From a virus: a stretch of DNA of 27,015 nucleotides. The position numbers and the translations under genes were made by a program. The DNA lies in the IMG/VR virus record IMGVR_UViG_3300027833_001204, positions 1 to 27,015 of that record, one strand, 5' to 3'. The notes under the pieces are model-generated. The model was not told where the DNA came from, ran no database searches, and saw only the letters and a list, made by a program, of their open reading frames with translations. How positions within the stretch are numbered: the first letter of the stretch is position 1; every line of letters starts with the position of its first letter. Of this stretch, positions 15,155-22,704 are shown piece after piece.

Positions 15155-16270
15155 TTAGAATAAATCAGTCCAAGCTGTGCCGTTGTAGCATTGCAATTTA
15201 TTTGTTGCTGTAAGGTATATAATCATGCCTGCTGACGGTGTTGGTATTGCAGCATCTCTAGCGGCAATGTCAGCATAAGGTGTAGCTTTAAATGTAGGCA
15301 CTTCAAATGTGCCTCTAGAATCTAAACTACCGTATGTGCTATAGTTTCCGTCATGATCGTGTAACGTAAACAGCAATTTTCCTGGTAATGTATTAGTACC
15401 TGTAACTGTATCAATTTGTGTACTAATAAGTGTTTTTGTTTGTTCTACAGAACCATCCCATGCTACGCCGTTAAATGATCCAATTAAGTCGCCTACTACT
15501 ACTGTTAGCGGAGCACCTTTAACACCTTTTGCACCTACTACAGACATGAATGCCATATCTTCGTCACTACTTGATACACCATACTTATATTGTAAAAATT
15601 GATTACCTTCAAAAATTACAGTATTTTCAAGTGATGAAGTAATAGTATTACTTTCTAGTGTTAGTGTTCCGTTACCAATTTTAAACTGATCAGCATCAAC
15701 AAATATAGTAGTAGAATCATCACTAAGCACTGAACCAGTAAGATCGCCTTGTAAGTTAGTTGCTGTTAACGTATCTGTAGTTGAATTATAAATTGTACTA
15801 CTATTAGCTTCGTTAACAATATTTCCTTGTAGTGCAATTGACTCTACAGTAAGTTGTTGATCAATAGTTGCGCCACCTGTGTATACATGTTGCCATTGAC
15901 GGTTTTCAGTACCTAATGTATATGCTTGTGTTTGTGCTGGACGTAAACTAGAGTTAATAACTCCGCCTACTGTAATACTATCATCGTCTGCATCACCTAA
16001 ACCAATGTTACCAGTTGCTGTAATAGTGCCATCAATGTTAATATTGCCAGTGCCAGTAATATTATTGCTGTTAAGATCTAAATCACCACCTAGTTGTGGA
16101 GTAAGGTCGTTAACTAAGTTATTCTCTATTGGCCCAACTAATATGCCACCAACAGCGGCACCATCACCTACATAAAGTTTTTTGGTGTCTGTTGCATATA
16201 TTAATTCACCCTGTAATGGGGTTAAAAGCTGTCTTTCAGCTTCAGTGCCTCGTCTTAATCTTAAAGCCAT
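15155..16270 (-). CDS. Tail-fibre-like structural protein
   Basis: A 371-residue protein. The first 35 residues (MALRLRRGTEAERQLL, then GELIYATDTKKLYVGDG) are the typical opening of phage fibre proteins that attach to the tail through a small N-terminal domain. The middle is low in charged residues and rich in Gly, Asn, Thr and Ile in short repeating turns (DLDLNSNNITG, GNINIDGTITATGNIGLG), as in beta-helical or fibrous shafts. The end (IYLTATNKLQCYNGTAWTDLF) is a common fibre terminus. It would be made late and form part of the virion's host-contact apparatus. A CATAAATA late-promoter-like box and an AGGAG ribosome-binding sequence stand upstream. It lies between the accessory enzyme island and the backbone block. 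Confidence 0.8.
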   Translation of the reverse strand: MALRLRRGTEAERQLLTPLQGELIYATDTKKLYVGDGAAVGGILVGPIENNLVNDLTPQLGGDLDLNSNNITGTGNINIDGTITATGNIGLGDADDDSITVGGVINSSLRPAQTQAYTLGTENRQWQHVYTGGATIDQQLTVESIALQGNIVNEANSSTIYNSTTDTLTATNLQGDLTGSVLSDDSTTIFVDADQFKIGNGTLTLESNTITSSLENTVIFEGNQFLQYKYGVSSSDEDMAFMSVVGAKGVKGAPLTVVVGDLIGSFNGVAWDGSVEQTKTLISTQIDTVTGTNTLPGKLLFTLHDHDGNYSTYGSLDSRGTFEVPTFKATPYADIAARDAAIPTPSAGMIIYLTATNKLQCYNGTAWTDLF

Positions 16271-16300
16271 GTAAGTACTCCTGGTATCGTTCTTATAATG

Positions 16301-16308
16301 TATTTATG
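16301..16308 (-). promoter_or_regulatory. T4-type late-promoter-like box (CATAAATA) for the tail-fibre gene
   Basis: CATAAATA on the minus strand, about 30 bases before the fibre ATG. A T4-type start site six bases past the box would give a leader of about 25 bases carrying AGGAG eight bases before the ATG. The match to NATAAATA is exact; use as a late promoter is inferred. Confidence 0.55.
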
Positions 16309-16322
16309 CCAAACACAAAAAG

Positions 16323-16649
16323 TTACTTTCGTTTCTTCATAAATGTACGTGTACGAGCTTGTATATCTTTCTTTAATCGCACAGTATCTAGCCTAAAATC
16401 TACATTATCAATAGCATCATCATATTGCCGAAACAATTCTTCTAATGTAGATTCAACATTTTCGTCTGCTGTTTGCCGTTTAGATTTTGCAATATCTATC
16501 TCCCAAATTTTACCATCTTTAAAAGATACAAGAACTGAATGAAGATATTCTAATGGAACAACTTCAATGTCTATATCTCTAAAGACTTCGGGCCAATGGT
16601 CAATTACTTCAACTGGCAAGCGAGATTCGGGAGGCGCTTTTTTAGGCAC
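16323..16649 (-). CDS. Small conserved T4-like phage protein, function unknown
   Basis: A 108-residue protein starting at GTG (16649), whose first codons overlap the upstream stop by 8 bases (GTGCCTAA). It has a central strand pair (HSVLVSFKDGKIWEIDI), an acidic helix (VESTLEELFRQYDDAID) and a very basic end (RTRTFMKKRK). The end and the SFKDGKIWEIDI block are of a kind I associate with conserved small proteins of T4-like marine phages beside fibre genes. I do not know its function; a structural or assembly role is a guess from position. Confidence 0.6.
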   Translation of the reverse strand: MPKKAPPESRLPVEVIDHWPEVFRDIDIEVVPLEYLHSVLVSFKDGKIWEIDIAKSKRQTADENVESTLEELFRQYDDAIDNVDFRLDTVRLKKDIQARTRTFMKKRK

Positions 16650-17274
16650 CCGACTTGGAAGTCTTCTTCTTGGCTGTTGCTTTTTTAGTTGGCACTAGCT
16701 CTTCTGCTTGTCGACGTAGTGCAGCAGCCTCTTTACTAAGTCTGTCAGCTTGTGATCTATACTGTGCTGCAATCTGATCATCTGATAATACACCGTCTTG
16801 TGGTGCTTGTAGTGTTTCAACTTGTGCTTCTGACTTTGGCTCAGGAATTTCATTAACTGAAGCTACTGATTGTGTTTGTGATGTCTTATCTTTAACGGCC
16901 AGGTCGTCAACACTAACACCTTTTTGCTGTGCAATTATTACATTAAGTTCATTTAACATAATTTTTGTTTTATGATCTGGTGTCATTTCAACATCTTTAG
17001 TTAACACTTTAACCATCTTACCTGTTTTGTGCAAACGTGCAAGCATATTACTACCATCAGATAGTCTTGATCTTGCCATTACATCAGCAAGTTCTTCAGC
17101 TGTCTGGCCACTATTAGATTCTACTAATTTCATTAGCGAGTCGTGGTCTGCTGCTTCTAAATTTTCTGTTGTTACTACAATAGCACTGTCGCTATCGCCT
17201 GGAACAGTTCTGTATGCAACTATTACTTTTCTTTGATTGTTAGCCATTCGGCCTACGTGTTTAAGCATTGCCAT
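16642..17274 (-). CDS. Conserved T4-like phage protein with Ala/Lys-rich tail
   Basis: A 210-residue protein. The first 130 residues are compact (MLKHVGRMANNQRKVIVAYR, then DSLMKLVESN and LARLHKTGKMVKVL) and match the kind of conserved protein found with small proteins in cyanophage structural regions. After that come a low-complexity Ser/Glu/Gln linker and a coiled-coil-like, Lys-rich end (SKEAAALRRQAEEL, TKKATAKKKTSK). AGGAG stands about eight bases before the ATG. A structural or DNA/virion-packaging role is possible; the function is not known to me. Confidence 0.65.
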   Translation of the reverse strand: MAMLKHVGRMANNQRKVIVAYRTVPGDSDSAIVVTTENLEAADHDSLMKLVESNSGQTAEELADVMARSRLSDGSNMLARLHKTGKMVKVLTKDVEMTPDHKTKIMLNELNVIIAQQKGVSVDDLAVKDKTSQTQSVASVNEIPEPKSEAQVETLQAPQDGVLSDDQIAAQYRSQADRLSKEAAALRRQAEELVPTKKATAKKKTSKSGA

Positions 17275-17276
17275 TA

Positions 17277-17513
17277 TTATTCTCCTGCTGACTCTGCAGC
17301 TTCAGGTGCGCCTTCAGGCTGTGCTTGCTGTTGCGCTTGAACTGCATTAAGAAATGATTCTAATTTATTGTAAACTTGTCCAATAGTAACCATTTCGTTT
17401 GGTTTAAAAGCACCGCGTTGACTTGCAACATCGATGATACTCTTTAAAGCACCAAGGTCATTAATTGTTAATTCCTGTGCTGGCGCTTCTTGATTTGTAT
17501 TTTCTTCGCTCAT
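17277..17513 (-). CDS. Small acidic conserved phage protein
   Basis: A 78-residue acidic protein with a folded centre (LTINDLGALKSIIDVASQRG, then KLESFLNAVQ) between Gln/Glu/Ala-rich ends. Small proteins with this INDL...IIDVA.RGAF core occur beside the preceding gene type in T4-like cyanophages. AGGAG lies seven bases before the ATG, and AGTAAATA, a weak late-type box, lies at 17551-17558. It is separated from the next gene by two bases. Function unknown. Confidence 0.65.
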   Translation of the reverse strand: MSEENTNQEAPAQELTINDLGALKSIIDVASQRGAFKPNEMVTIGQVYNKLESFLNAVQAQQQAQPEGAPEAAESAGE

Positions 17514-17556
17514 TGTATACTCCTATAATTTTATATGATGTGCGTTACTATATTTA

Positions 17557-17841
17557 CTAGTATTTCAAATGTGGACACGCCAAAGTGAAATAAGATAGTT
17601 CTTTAGGATCTTCAAATCCTACTTTAATACAAGTAGTAATTTGATTACCGGTGTTTTGATTTTTGATAGACAATGCTTTACCTACATAGTATCGACCTTT
17701 TAAGTGTTCAACAATCCATTTTGATAAAGCGTCTTCAATGTTATATGTCATGGGTATAACAATAAACTCAAAGTGCGCTGCTGGCACTTTGAGCTTTCTT
17801 AAATTAAAAAAATTTAATGCGTTAGGTTCCTTTAGCTTCAA
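17557..17841 (-). CDS. Conserved phage protein, function unknown (TTG start)
   Basis: A 94-residue protein. The frame begins at TTG 17841, which overlaps the upstream peptidase stop as TTGA, with GAGGT about eight bases earlier. The next in-frame ATG (17751) would drop 30 residues and has no ribosome-binding sequence, so I keep the TTG. The end (GFEDPKELSYFTLACPHLKY) and the middle (MTYNIEDALSKWIVEHLKGR) are the kind of sequence conserved in T4-like cyanophages. It may depend on translation of the peptidase gene. Function unknown. Confidence 0.6.
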   Translation of the reverse strand: MKLKEPNALNFFNLRKLKVPAAHFEFIVIPMTYNIEDALSKWIVEHLKGRYYVGKALSIKNQNTGNQITTCIKVGFEDPKELSYFTLACPHLKY

Positions 17842-19199
17842 TGCATTACCTCATAATGTGCTGTTTGACCAAATGGTGCTTGTAAGCTCTTGTCATGATG
17901 TGAGTGAATAACAAATACTGTGTCACAGTAGTCTTCGTCACCCCAGCTATCCCATGCATAGCCATCTGTAAACATTAAGAACTTCTTAGGCTGTATATCA
18001 TGTTCTTTCATGTATTTCCAGTTAGCCATAAAGTCAGTACCGCCGCCACCAATGATTTCGTATTCGGTAATCTCACGACCATCTTCTGCTGAGAAGTCAT
18101 CTTCGCCATACACTTCTGTATCAAAGCACCAAATTTTAATATTGTAGTCTTTGTACTCATCCATAATGCCTTTGACTTCGCCTAAGAAATCTTCAGCTTG
18201 TGCATTGCCTATTGAACCACTCATGTCAATAGCAATACAAATATCAATTGTTTGATCAAAGTTCATACCAGGCAATATTGCTCCGCTCATTTGTCCTTTA
18301 CGTGATGGACGGCTAAACGTGTAATCACTTTTAATAGTTGATTGAATCTGTTGCTGTAACAGTTCACGCCAGTTCATTTTAGGCTCTGTTAACTGTTTAA
18401 TCATACGTTGCACACCTGCAGGAGTATTTCCTGCACCTGCACTTTGTGCGGCGTTAATAGTAGCTTCTTTAATTTCGTCTTTAATCTTTTTAATTTCGTC
18501 TTTAGAAAATTTAGGCTTAGTTTTACTAATGCCGTTTCCGTTTACGTCCTTGTCCTCGCCAGCATCTCCACCATTGCCGTCGGATTCATCTCCGTCCATG
18601 TCAAGATGTTCGTCTAGCATCTCGCCCATTTCTTCAAGTTGTTTCATAAACTCTTCGCCGTTCTTCTTTGCTTCTTCAAACAAATCATCGTATACAGCTT
18701 CTGAAGTCCATTCTTCATACTTAAAGTCTTGATAGCAATCTACAATGCTAGGAATATCACCAATACGATCACGTACTAGTGTATTGTTTACAATGTAATC
18801 AGCGGCAATATTGTAAAGTTTAGGATTACGATCACCTCTTCGACCTAAGTGATCAAATACCATATGTAAAATTTCGTGCGCAATAACAAACTCAATTTCT
18901 TTGTTAGTCATTGCATTAAAGAATTGTGTATTGTAATATAAGTTACGACCATCTACAGCGGCTGTGGGTAACCATTCATCTGCCGCTAGGATCTTTAAGC
19001 GTGTAGCCATGTTACCAAAGAAAGGATGTCGTAGTAGCAAACCTACTCGTGCAACAATGATACGATCGTATACTTCTACACGCATATCATCTAGTTGCTC
19101 AGGTGTAATAGTTGGATCAGGTTGCCAATTTTTTAATGTACTTGCTGTCTTTTCTGTAGACATTTGCATTGCTACATACTGTGGTAAAAAATCTAACAT
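17838..19199 (-). CDS. VWA-domain metallopeptidase-like protein
   Basis: A 453-residue protein. The N-terminal half has a zinc-metallopeptidase motif, H108-E-I-L-H112 in IAHEILHMVFDHLGRR, with the AADYIVN segment after it. An acidic linker runs from about 195 to 225. The C-terminal half begins with DMSGS (325-329), the MIDAS loop of a von Willebrand factor A domain, and ends TDFMANWKYM, then LMFTDGYAWDSWGD. The pair of a metallopeptidase-like and a VWA domain occurs with MoxR ATPases, and such an ATPase is the gene just upstream (19299-20387). Probable role: assisted remodelling or maturation of a target protein. A strong sigma-70 promoter (19233-19260) and a terminator lie between the two genes. 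Confidence 0.8.
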   Translation of the reverse strand: MLDFLPQYVAMQMSTEKTASTLKNWQPDPTITPEQLDDMRVEVYDRIIVARVGLLLRHPFFGNMATRLKILAADEWLPTAAVDGRNLYYNTQFFNAMTNKEIEFVIAHEILHMVFDHLGRRGDRNPKLYNIAADYIVNNTLVRDRIGDIPSIVDCYQDFKYEEWTSEAVYDDLFEEAKKNGEEFMKQLEEMGEMLDEHLDMDGDESDGNGGDAGEDKDVNGNGISKTKPKFSKDEIKKIKDEIKEATINAAQSAGAGNTPAGVQRMIKQLTEPKMNWRELLQQQIQSTIKSDYTFSRPSRKGQMSGAILPGMNFDQTIDICIAIDMSGSIGNAQAEDFLGEVKGIMDEYKDYNIKIWCFDTEVYGEDDFSAEDGREITEYEIIGGGGTDFMANWKYMKEHDIQPKKFLMFTDGYAWDSWGDEDYCDTVFVIHSHHDKSLQAPFGQTAHYEVMH

Positions 19200-19227
19200 A
19201 TTGCGCCTCTCATTGTTTTAACTTATG

Positions 19228-19235
19228 TATTTATT
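19228..19235 (-). promoter_or_regulatory. Late-promoter-like box (AATAAATA) overlapping the -10 box
   Basis: AATAAATA on the minus strand. It shares three bases with the -10 box of the sigma-70-type promoter, so the gene could be read both early and late. Chance matches are common in AT-rich DNA, so this is weaker than the sigma-70 call. Confidence 0.35.
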
Positions 19236-19260
19236 ATAACACATTTACACTAGATGTCAA
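19233..19260 (-). promoter_or_regulatory. Sigma-70-type promoter (TTGACA-N16-TATAAT) for the VWA peptidase gene
   Basis: Both boxes match the consensus exactly, with a 16-base spacer, on the minus strand (-35 at 19255-19260, -10 at 19233-19238), just past the terminator of the upstream gene and about 35 bases before the ATG at 19199. A late-type AATAAATA (19228-19235) overlaps the -10 box. Confidence 0.75.
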
Positions 19261-19263
19261 GAG

Positions 19264-19291
19264 AAAAGTGAGCTCCGAAGAGCCCACTTTT
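19264..19291 (-). terminator. Intrinsic terminator with TTCG loop after the MoxR gene
   Basis: On the minus strand AAAAGTGGGCTC and GAGCTCACTTTT pair over 12 bases with one G-T pair, closed by a TTCG tetraloop. It starts seven bases after the stop of the MoxR-type gene and is followed by CTCTT. A/T runs on both arms mean it could work in either direction. Confidence 0.8.
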
Positions 19292-19298
19292 TATACAT

Positions 19299-20387
19299 TT
19301 ATGCCTGTTGAGCAGCATTAATATACTTGCCATAACGTTCGTGGAATTCATCAAAGCACTCCACTTCGTCTGGGTCAATGGGTAATTGGTACTGTGTTAG
19401 TGCGAGCTTAATGCCCATAACAACTAATTCAGTATCAAAGTTATCCATTGAAAAGCGCAGGAAGTTGTTAACTTTGTCATCAAACTTCTTATCGTTAGCG
19501 TCTGATGCTTCTTTTAACTCGTAGCAAAGAGACACAGTCAAGGAATACATAGCACTGATTTCTTTTGTCTTCATCTCCTTTACTTTTCCTGCTAAGATTT
19601 CAGTTGGATTAGGCATGCTCGACGCAACCTTGCGATGAGCCATAAACTTGACAGCCAAGCCTTCACCAACTGCACCACTAACTAAGTCAGTAGTAGTGTT
19701 TTCATCCAATTCGTCTTCTAGCAATTCACTTACAAACGACCAGCTACGTGGTGTTGCAAATGAACGACTTGGTGACTTTGGATCGAAATCATATAAGTCT
19801 TTCTTACTAAAAGTAAGGAAGCCTACAACATCTTTGTGTATGTTGTTGTTTATGCTCCACTGGAACCAATCGTCAAAGTTAACGGCAAGTTCTAAGTGGA
19901 TGAAGCGATTAGCTAACGGAGCAGGCATACGATATGTAACACCCTTGTCAGCTTCGCGGTTACCAGCTGCAACAATCATTACGTTGTCTGGTAATTTGTA
20001 TTGTCCTACACGACGATTAAGAATAAGTTGGTATGCTGCGGCTTGTACACTTGGTGCCGCTGAGTTCATTTCGTCTAAGAACAATGTAATGTGATCGAAC
20101 TGTGCCGCAAACTCTTCGCTTGGAAGTTCGCTAGGCGCACCCCAAACCATTGTACCTGAGTTGCTGTCGAAGTACGGAATACCTTTAATATCTGTAGGTT
20201 CCCAAAGCGACAAGCGGATGTCGATTAAATGTGAATTAGAAAAGCTATCGCTAATCTGTCTTACGATGTCAGACTTACCAATACCCGGAGGTCCCCAAAG
20301 GAAGATCGGACGCTTCTTTTTAAGAGCGTGTTTAATCGAAGCCTTTGCTCCGTTTGGGCTAACCGTACGTGTTGCTGTATCCATCAT
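19299..20387 (-). CDS. MoxR-type AAA+ ATPase
   Basis: A 362-residue protein with a Walker A loop (GPPGIGKSD, residues 32-40), Walker B (LFLDEMNSA, 102-110) and a sensor-1-like Asn in VAAGNREAD (about 143). This is the MoxR branch of AAA+ proteins, which remodel or activate partner proteins, often with a VWA-domain protein from the adjacent gene, as here (17838-19199). The start has GAGG eight bases before the first ATG; a second ATG follows directly. A TTGACA-N16-TATACT promoter lies upstream and a hairpin terminator downstream, so it can be transcribed alone. Its target in the phage cycle is unknown. Confidence 0.85.
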   Translation of the reverse strand: MMDTATRTVSPNGAKASIKHALKKKRPIFLWGPPGIGKSDIVRQISDSFSNSHLIDIRLSLWEPTDIKGIPYFDSNSGTMVWGAPSELPSEEFAAQFDHITLFLDEMNSAAPSVQAAAYQLILNRRVGQYKLPDNVMIVAAGNREADKGVTYRMPAPLANRFIHLELAVNFDDWFQWSINNNIHKDVVGFLTFSKKDLYDFDPKSPSRSFATPRSWSFVSELLEDELDENTTTDLVSGAVGEGLAVKFMAHRKVASSMPNPTEILAGKVKEMKTKEISAMYSLTVSLCYELKEASDANDKKFDDKVNNFLRFSMDNFDTELVVMGIKLALTQYQLPIDPDEVECFDEFHERYGKYINAAQQA

Positions 20388-20438
20388 AGTGTATTCCTCT
20401 TATATGTTATCAGTGCTAATTTCTAACTTTATATATAC

Positions 20439-20466
20439 AGTATACACTAATTACAGCAGATGTCAA
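20439..20466 (-). promoter_or_regulatory. Sigma-70-type promoter (TTGACA-N16-TATACT) for the MoxR gene
   Basis: The -35 box at 20461-20466 is consensus and the -10 box at 20439-20444 has one mismatch, with a 16-base spacer. The start site would lie about 45 bases before the ATG at 20387. The spacer resembles that of the promoter at 19233-19260 (both begin TCT and end with a GTG-containing stretch). Confidence 0.7.
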
Positions 20467-20475
20467 CCACTATTT

Positions 20476-20859
20476 TTAATTATTTTGTCTTTTCATTGCC
20501 TTTGTTAATCCATATTTGCGTATATCACCTGAGAAAAGGTGTAGCTCTAATGCTTTCTTTTCTTCTGTTACAGTTATACTTCTCGAGCCCATATAGTACG
20601 GACAAGTAATAAATTTATCTAAGAAGATAATAGTTTGTGTGGTTATATGAAAGTCTTTTGGATACGGCACATCGTATGTAGATAGTTGTAAATCTTCTAC
20701 AATAACACGAAGTCCTTCATCAGTTAGGCGTAATCCGCCTTCGTCCTTTGCACGAGTATTTTGCCACCACTGAGGCATGTATTCCTTGAGAGTAGCTTGA
20801 GTGACAGCTATATTCAAATTCTTTAAGAAGATCTTTGTATACGTGTCTTTCCAGTTCAT
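20476..20859 (-). CDS. Conserved T4-like phage protein, function unknown
   Basis: A 127-residue protein with an N-terminal helical part (WKDTYTKIFLKNLNIAVTQA), a WWQNTR segment, a predicted strand-rich centre (HITTQTIIFLDKFITCPYYM) and a basic end. I do not recognise a function. The ATG overlaps the upstream stop as ATGA, so it is coupled to the 97-residue gene at 20856-21149. The pair seems to be of the type conserved in T4-like cyanophage genomes. Confidence 0.65.
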   Translation of the reverse strand: MNWKDTYTKIFLKNLNIAVTQATLKEYMPQWWQNTRAKDEGGLRLTDEGLRVIVEDLQLSTYDVPYPKDFHITTQTIIFLDKFITCPYYMGSRSITVTEEKKALELHLFSGDIRKYGLTKAMKRQNN

Positions 20860-21149
20860 TGTTCTTCAAGTACTAATTCGCCTTGAGTTAACTTCATAAC
20901 AGTAAACTCGTCGCAATTAAACATTTCATTTAGTTTTGATGCAAGATTGTGTGCATGTCCGGGATTGGAGAAACTTACTTTTTTATACTTTGGCCCAGGA
21001 TAGTTTGTGAGTGCATTTGCACTTTTTAGGTTAAAAGGTTTACCTTGATAGAACACCGCCCAAATTGCCTCAGCCAGGAGCACTTGCTCACTCTTATAGG
21101 TCTTCTTATCAATGTTTTCTAATAACACGGTTGGTTTAGGTCTGCTCAT
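20856..21149 (-). CDS. Conserved small T4-like phage protein, function unknown
   Basis: A 97-residue protein that begins MSRPKPTVLLENIDKKTYKS and carries an EAIWAVFYQGKPFNL segment and a GHAHNLASKLNE helix. I associate this pattern with small proteins of T4-like marine phages, without a known function. AAGGA lies seven bases before the ATG, and a GATAAATA late-type box lies about 30 bases upstream. It is coupled to the following gene by an ATGA overlap. Confidence 0.65.
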   Translation of the reverse strand: MSRPKPTVLLENIDKKTYKSEQVLLAEAIWAVFYQGKPFNLKSANALTNYPGPKYKKVSFSNPGHAHNLASKLNEMFNCDEFTVMKLTQGELVLEEQ

Positions 21150-21177
21150 ACGTAATTCCTTTAATTAACTACGTATA

Positions 21178-21185
21178 TATTTATC
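21178..21185 (-). promoter_or_regulatory. Late-promoter-like box (GATAAATA)
   Basis: An exact NATAAATA on the minus strand in the 61-base gap after 21211-21753. A T4-type start site would give a leader of about 23 bases containing AAGGA seven bases before the ATG at 21149. Confidence 0.5.
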
Positions 21186-21210
21186 TCTTTTTAGTTATAT
21201 ATGCACTTAA

Positions 21211-21753
21211 CTAATAGCAACACCAGCCGGTAATAATGTATTTTGTTTCTGTAGGAGCAGGTACTCCGTGATGATAGTGTGTCCAACCAGCAGGCCAAAT
21301 AACAGTAAGTCCGGCATTACTAGGCGTAACAACATCTTGTTGAGTAAACATAGTTCCACCACCGTCTTCAATAGTAGTAAGGTATGTCATATAAGATAAG
21401 TGTCGTTGTGCGTGTTCAGGATATCCGTCATTTTCACAGTGTGCTACACTGTACGCATCATTAGGTTTGTATACTTGAATTCTCGGCCTAGTAAATCCCC
21501 AGGGCTTGATATGTTGTACTGACTTAGGATATTTGTGTGTATAGTGCTGTATGGTATCAATAAGTTGTTCGCAATATTCTTCACATAAGTCATTGTCAAA
21601 CTCACCTAGGTCAGCCCATGAATATTGTCTAGGCTCGTCATGAGAAAAACTAGTCAAATCATGGTCGTATTTGTCAACTATACGCTGACAAAGGTTAGTA
21701 CTAGTATACCAACCTCCTATAAAATCATTAGTTAAAAGCTCATGTTCTACCAA
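21211..21753 (-). CDS. Prolyl-4-hydroxylase-like Fe(II)/2-oxoglutarate oxygenase (HxE variant)
   Basis: A 180-residue protein. The block PRIQVYKPNDAYSVAHCEND, the YLTTIEDGGGTMF strand and PAGWTHYHHG, then a Lys in TKYIITGW, match the order in P4H-like oxygenases. The metal motif is H105-C-E107 rather than HxD, with H159-H162 as the distal ligand. The start is TTG at 21753 (overlapping the upstream stop by 7 bases); the nearest ATG is out of frame. Proteins with this pattern are common in cyanophage genomes and are thought to hydroxylate proteins or other substrates. The target is unknown here. Confidence 0.75.
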   Translation of the reverse strand: MVEHELLTNDFIGGWYTSTNLCQRIVDKYDHDLTSFSHDEPRQYSWADLGEFDNDLCEEYCEQLIDTIQHYTHKYPKSVQHIKPWGFTRPRIQVYKPNDAYSVAHCENDGYPEHAQRHLSYMTYLTTIEDGGGTMFTQQDVVTPSNAGLTVIWPAGWTHYHHGVPAPTETKYIITGWCCY

Positions 21754-21983
21754 CTTTGGCCGCCATCTAGTTGTACTTGTACAACATTATCTTCTTCTGC
21801 TTTCTTTATTAGCAGGGCCTCTAAGTCGCCGTTTAAGCGTGTCATTACTTCGCCTAGTGTAAAAGCTAGTCTTTTAGCTGTTTGAATATCTATTTTAAGT
21901 TCTCTTGTATTAGAGGCATCAGCACCTTTTACAGCATTAATAAATTGTTGTATTGGTAATGTGTTTAATTGATTATCTTCCAT
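21747..21983 (-). CDS. Small conserved phage protein, function unknown
   Basis: A 78-residue, mainly helical protein (NTRELKIDIQTAKRLAFTLG, then EVMTRLNGDLEALLIKKAEE) with AAGGA six to seven bases before the ATG. It lies 10 bases after the upstream gene and overlaps the following TTG start by 7 bases. Function unknown to me; the type is common in T4-like marine phages. Confidence 0.6.
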   Translation of the reverse strand: MEDNQLNTLPIQQFINAVKGADASNTRELKIDIQTAKRLAFTLGEVMTRLNGDLEALLIKKAEEDNVVQVQLDGGQSW

Positions 21984-21993
21984 GGTGTTTCCT

Positions 21994-22704
21994 TTATTGT
22001 ATAAAAAACATTTGATTTAGTCTGTGTAAGTCGTCTACATATTTTCCCGGCTTCATGTAGGGATGATGATATAACCGTGAACTGTATAAAATAAATCTAT
22101 TGTATTTCATTTCTGCTAGATACTCTAATTTCCAGTCTCCGACACTATCTGTTACAAACTCGTTATGCGGCTCGGTATCAGTAACTGACTTACGTAGCTC
22201 GCTTCCGTTTCCTGTAAACTTGTTATTAAAAGAATAAAAGCCAGTACCGCCTTCGCACTCTTCCGGTGTGTTTAAAAATACAGTACCTGCAAATGCATTT
22301 GGATCAATATGATCAACATGTGGTACTCTTGCTTTGACCCATTGGTCCTGCATAACATTAACTATAAATGTTGCGTTTGCTAGTTTTTCATTAAGATATT
22401 GTTCGGGCATCTTACTCCAAGTACTAGGCCATACTTCTTTAATCAAATGATCAAACACTGGACCAAAGTGTGCTAGTGAGAATATTGAATCTATTCTACC
22501 ACCTGGAAAGTTATTCACTAATGATGCCGAATTAAAACATGGTGGTATATCTAATGCTAGTTGTCTAACAGCATCAGGGTTAGCATATAAGTCGTCTATT
22601 ATTACTATAGGCCATTCACCAACTGAGCCTAATCTAGTTACAGACATTTTTAGATCAGGATTAAGTTTAAATGTTTCTAACTCATCTATGATCTTTTTAT
22701 GCAT
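21994..22704 (-). CDS. 2-oxoglutarate-oxygenase-like protein (DUF6445 type)
   Basis: A 236-residue protein. VPHVDHIDPNAFAGTVFLNT is the first metal-binding strand pair (H-V-D), followed by EECEGGTGFYSF and, near the end, NRFILYSSRLYHHPYM and RLNQMFFIQ. This layout is that of DUF6445, a family with a double-stranded beta-helix oxygenase-like fold whose function is not established. It overlaps the SGNH hydrolase gene upstream by 8 bases. Together with 21211-21753 it forms a second cluster of oxygenase-like genes away from the radical SAM island. Activity is probable but unproven. Confidence 0.7.
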   Translation of the reverse strand: MHKKIIDELETFKLNPDLKMSVTRLGSVGEWPIVIIDDLYANPDAVRQLALDIPPCFNSASLVNNFPGGRIDSIFSLAHFGPVFDHLIKEVWPSTWSKMPEQYLNEKLANATFIVNVMQDQWVKARVPHVDHIDPNAFAGTVFLNTPEECEGGTGFYSFNNKFTGNGSELRKSVTDTEPHNEFVTDSVGDWKLEYLAEMKYNRFILYSSRLYHHPYMKPGKYVDDLHRLNQMFFIQ

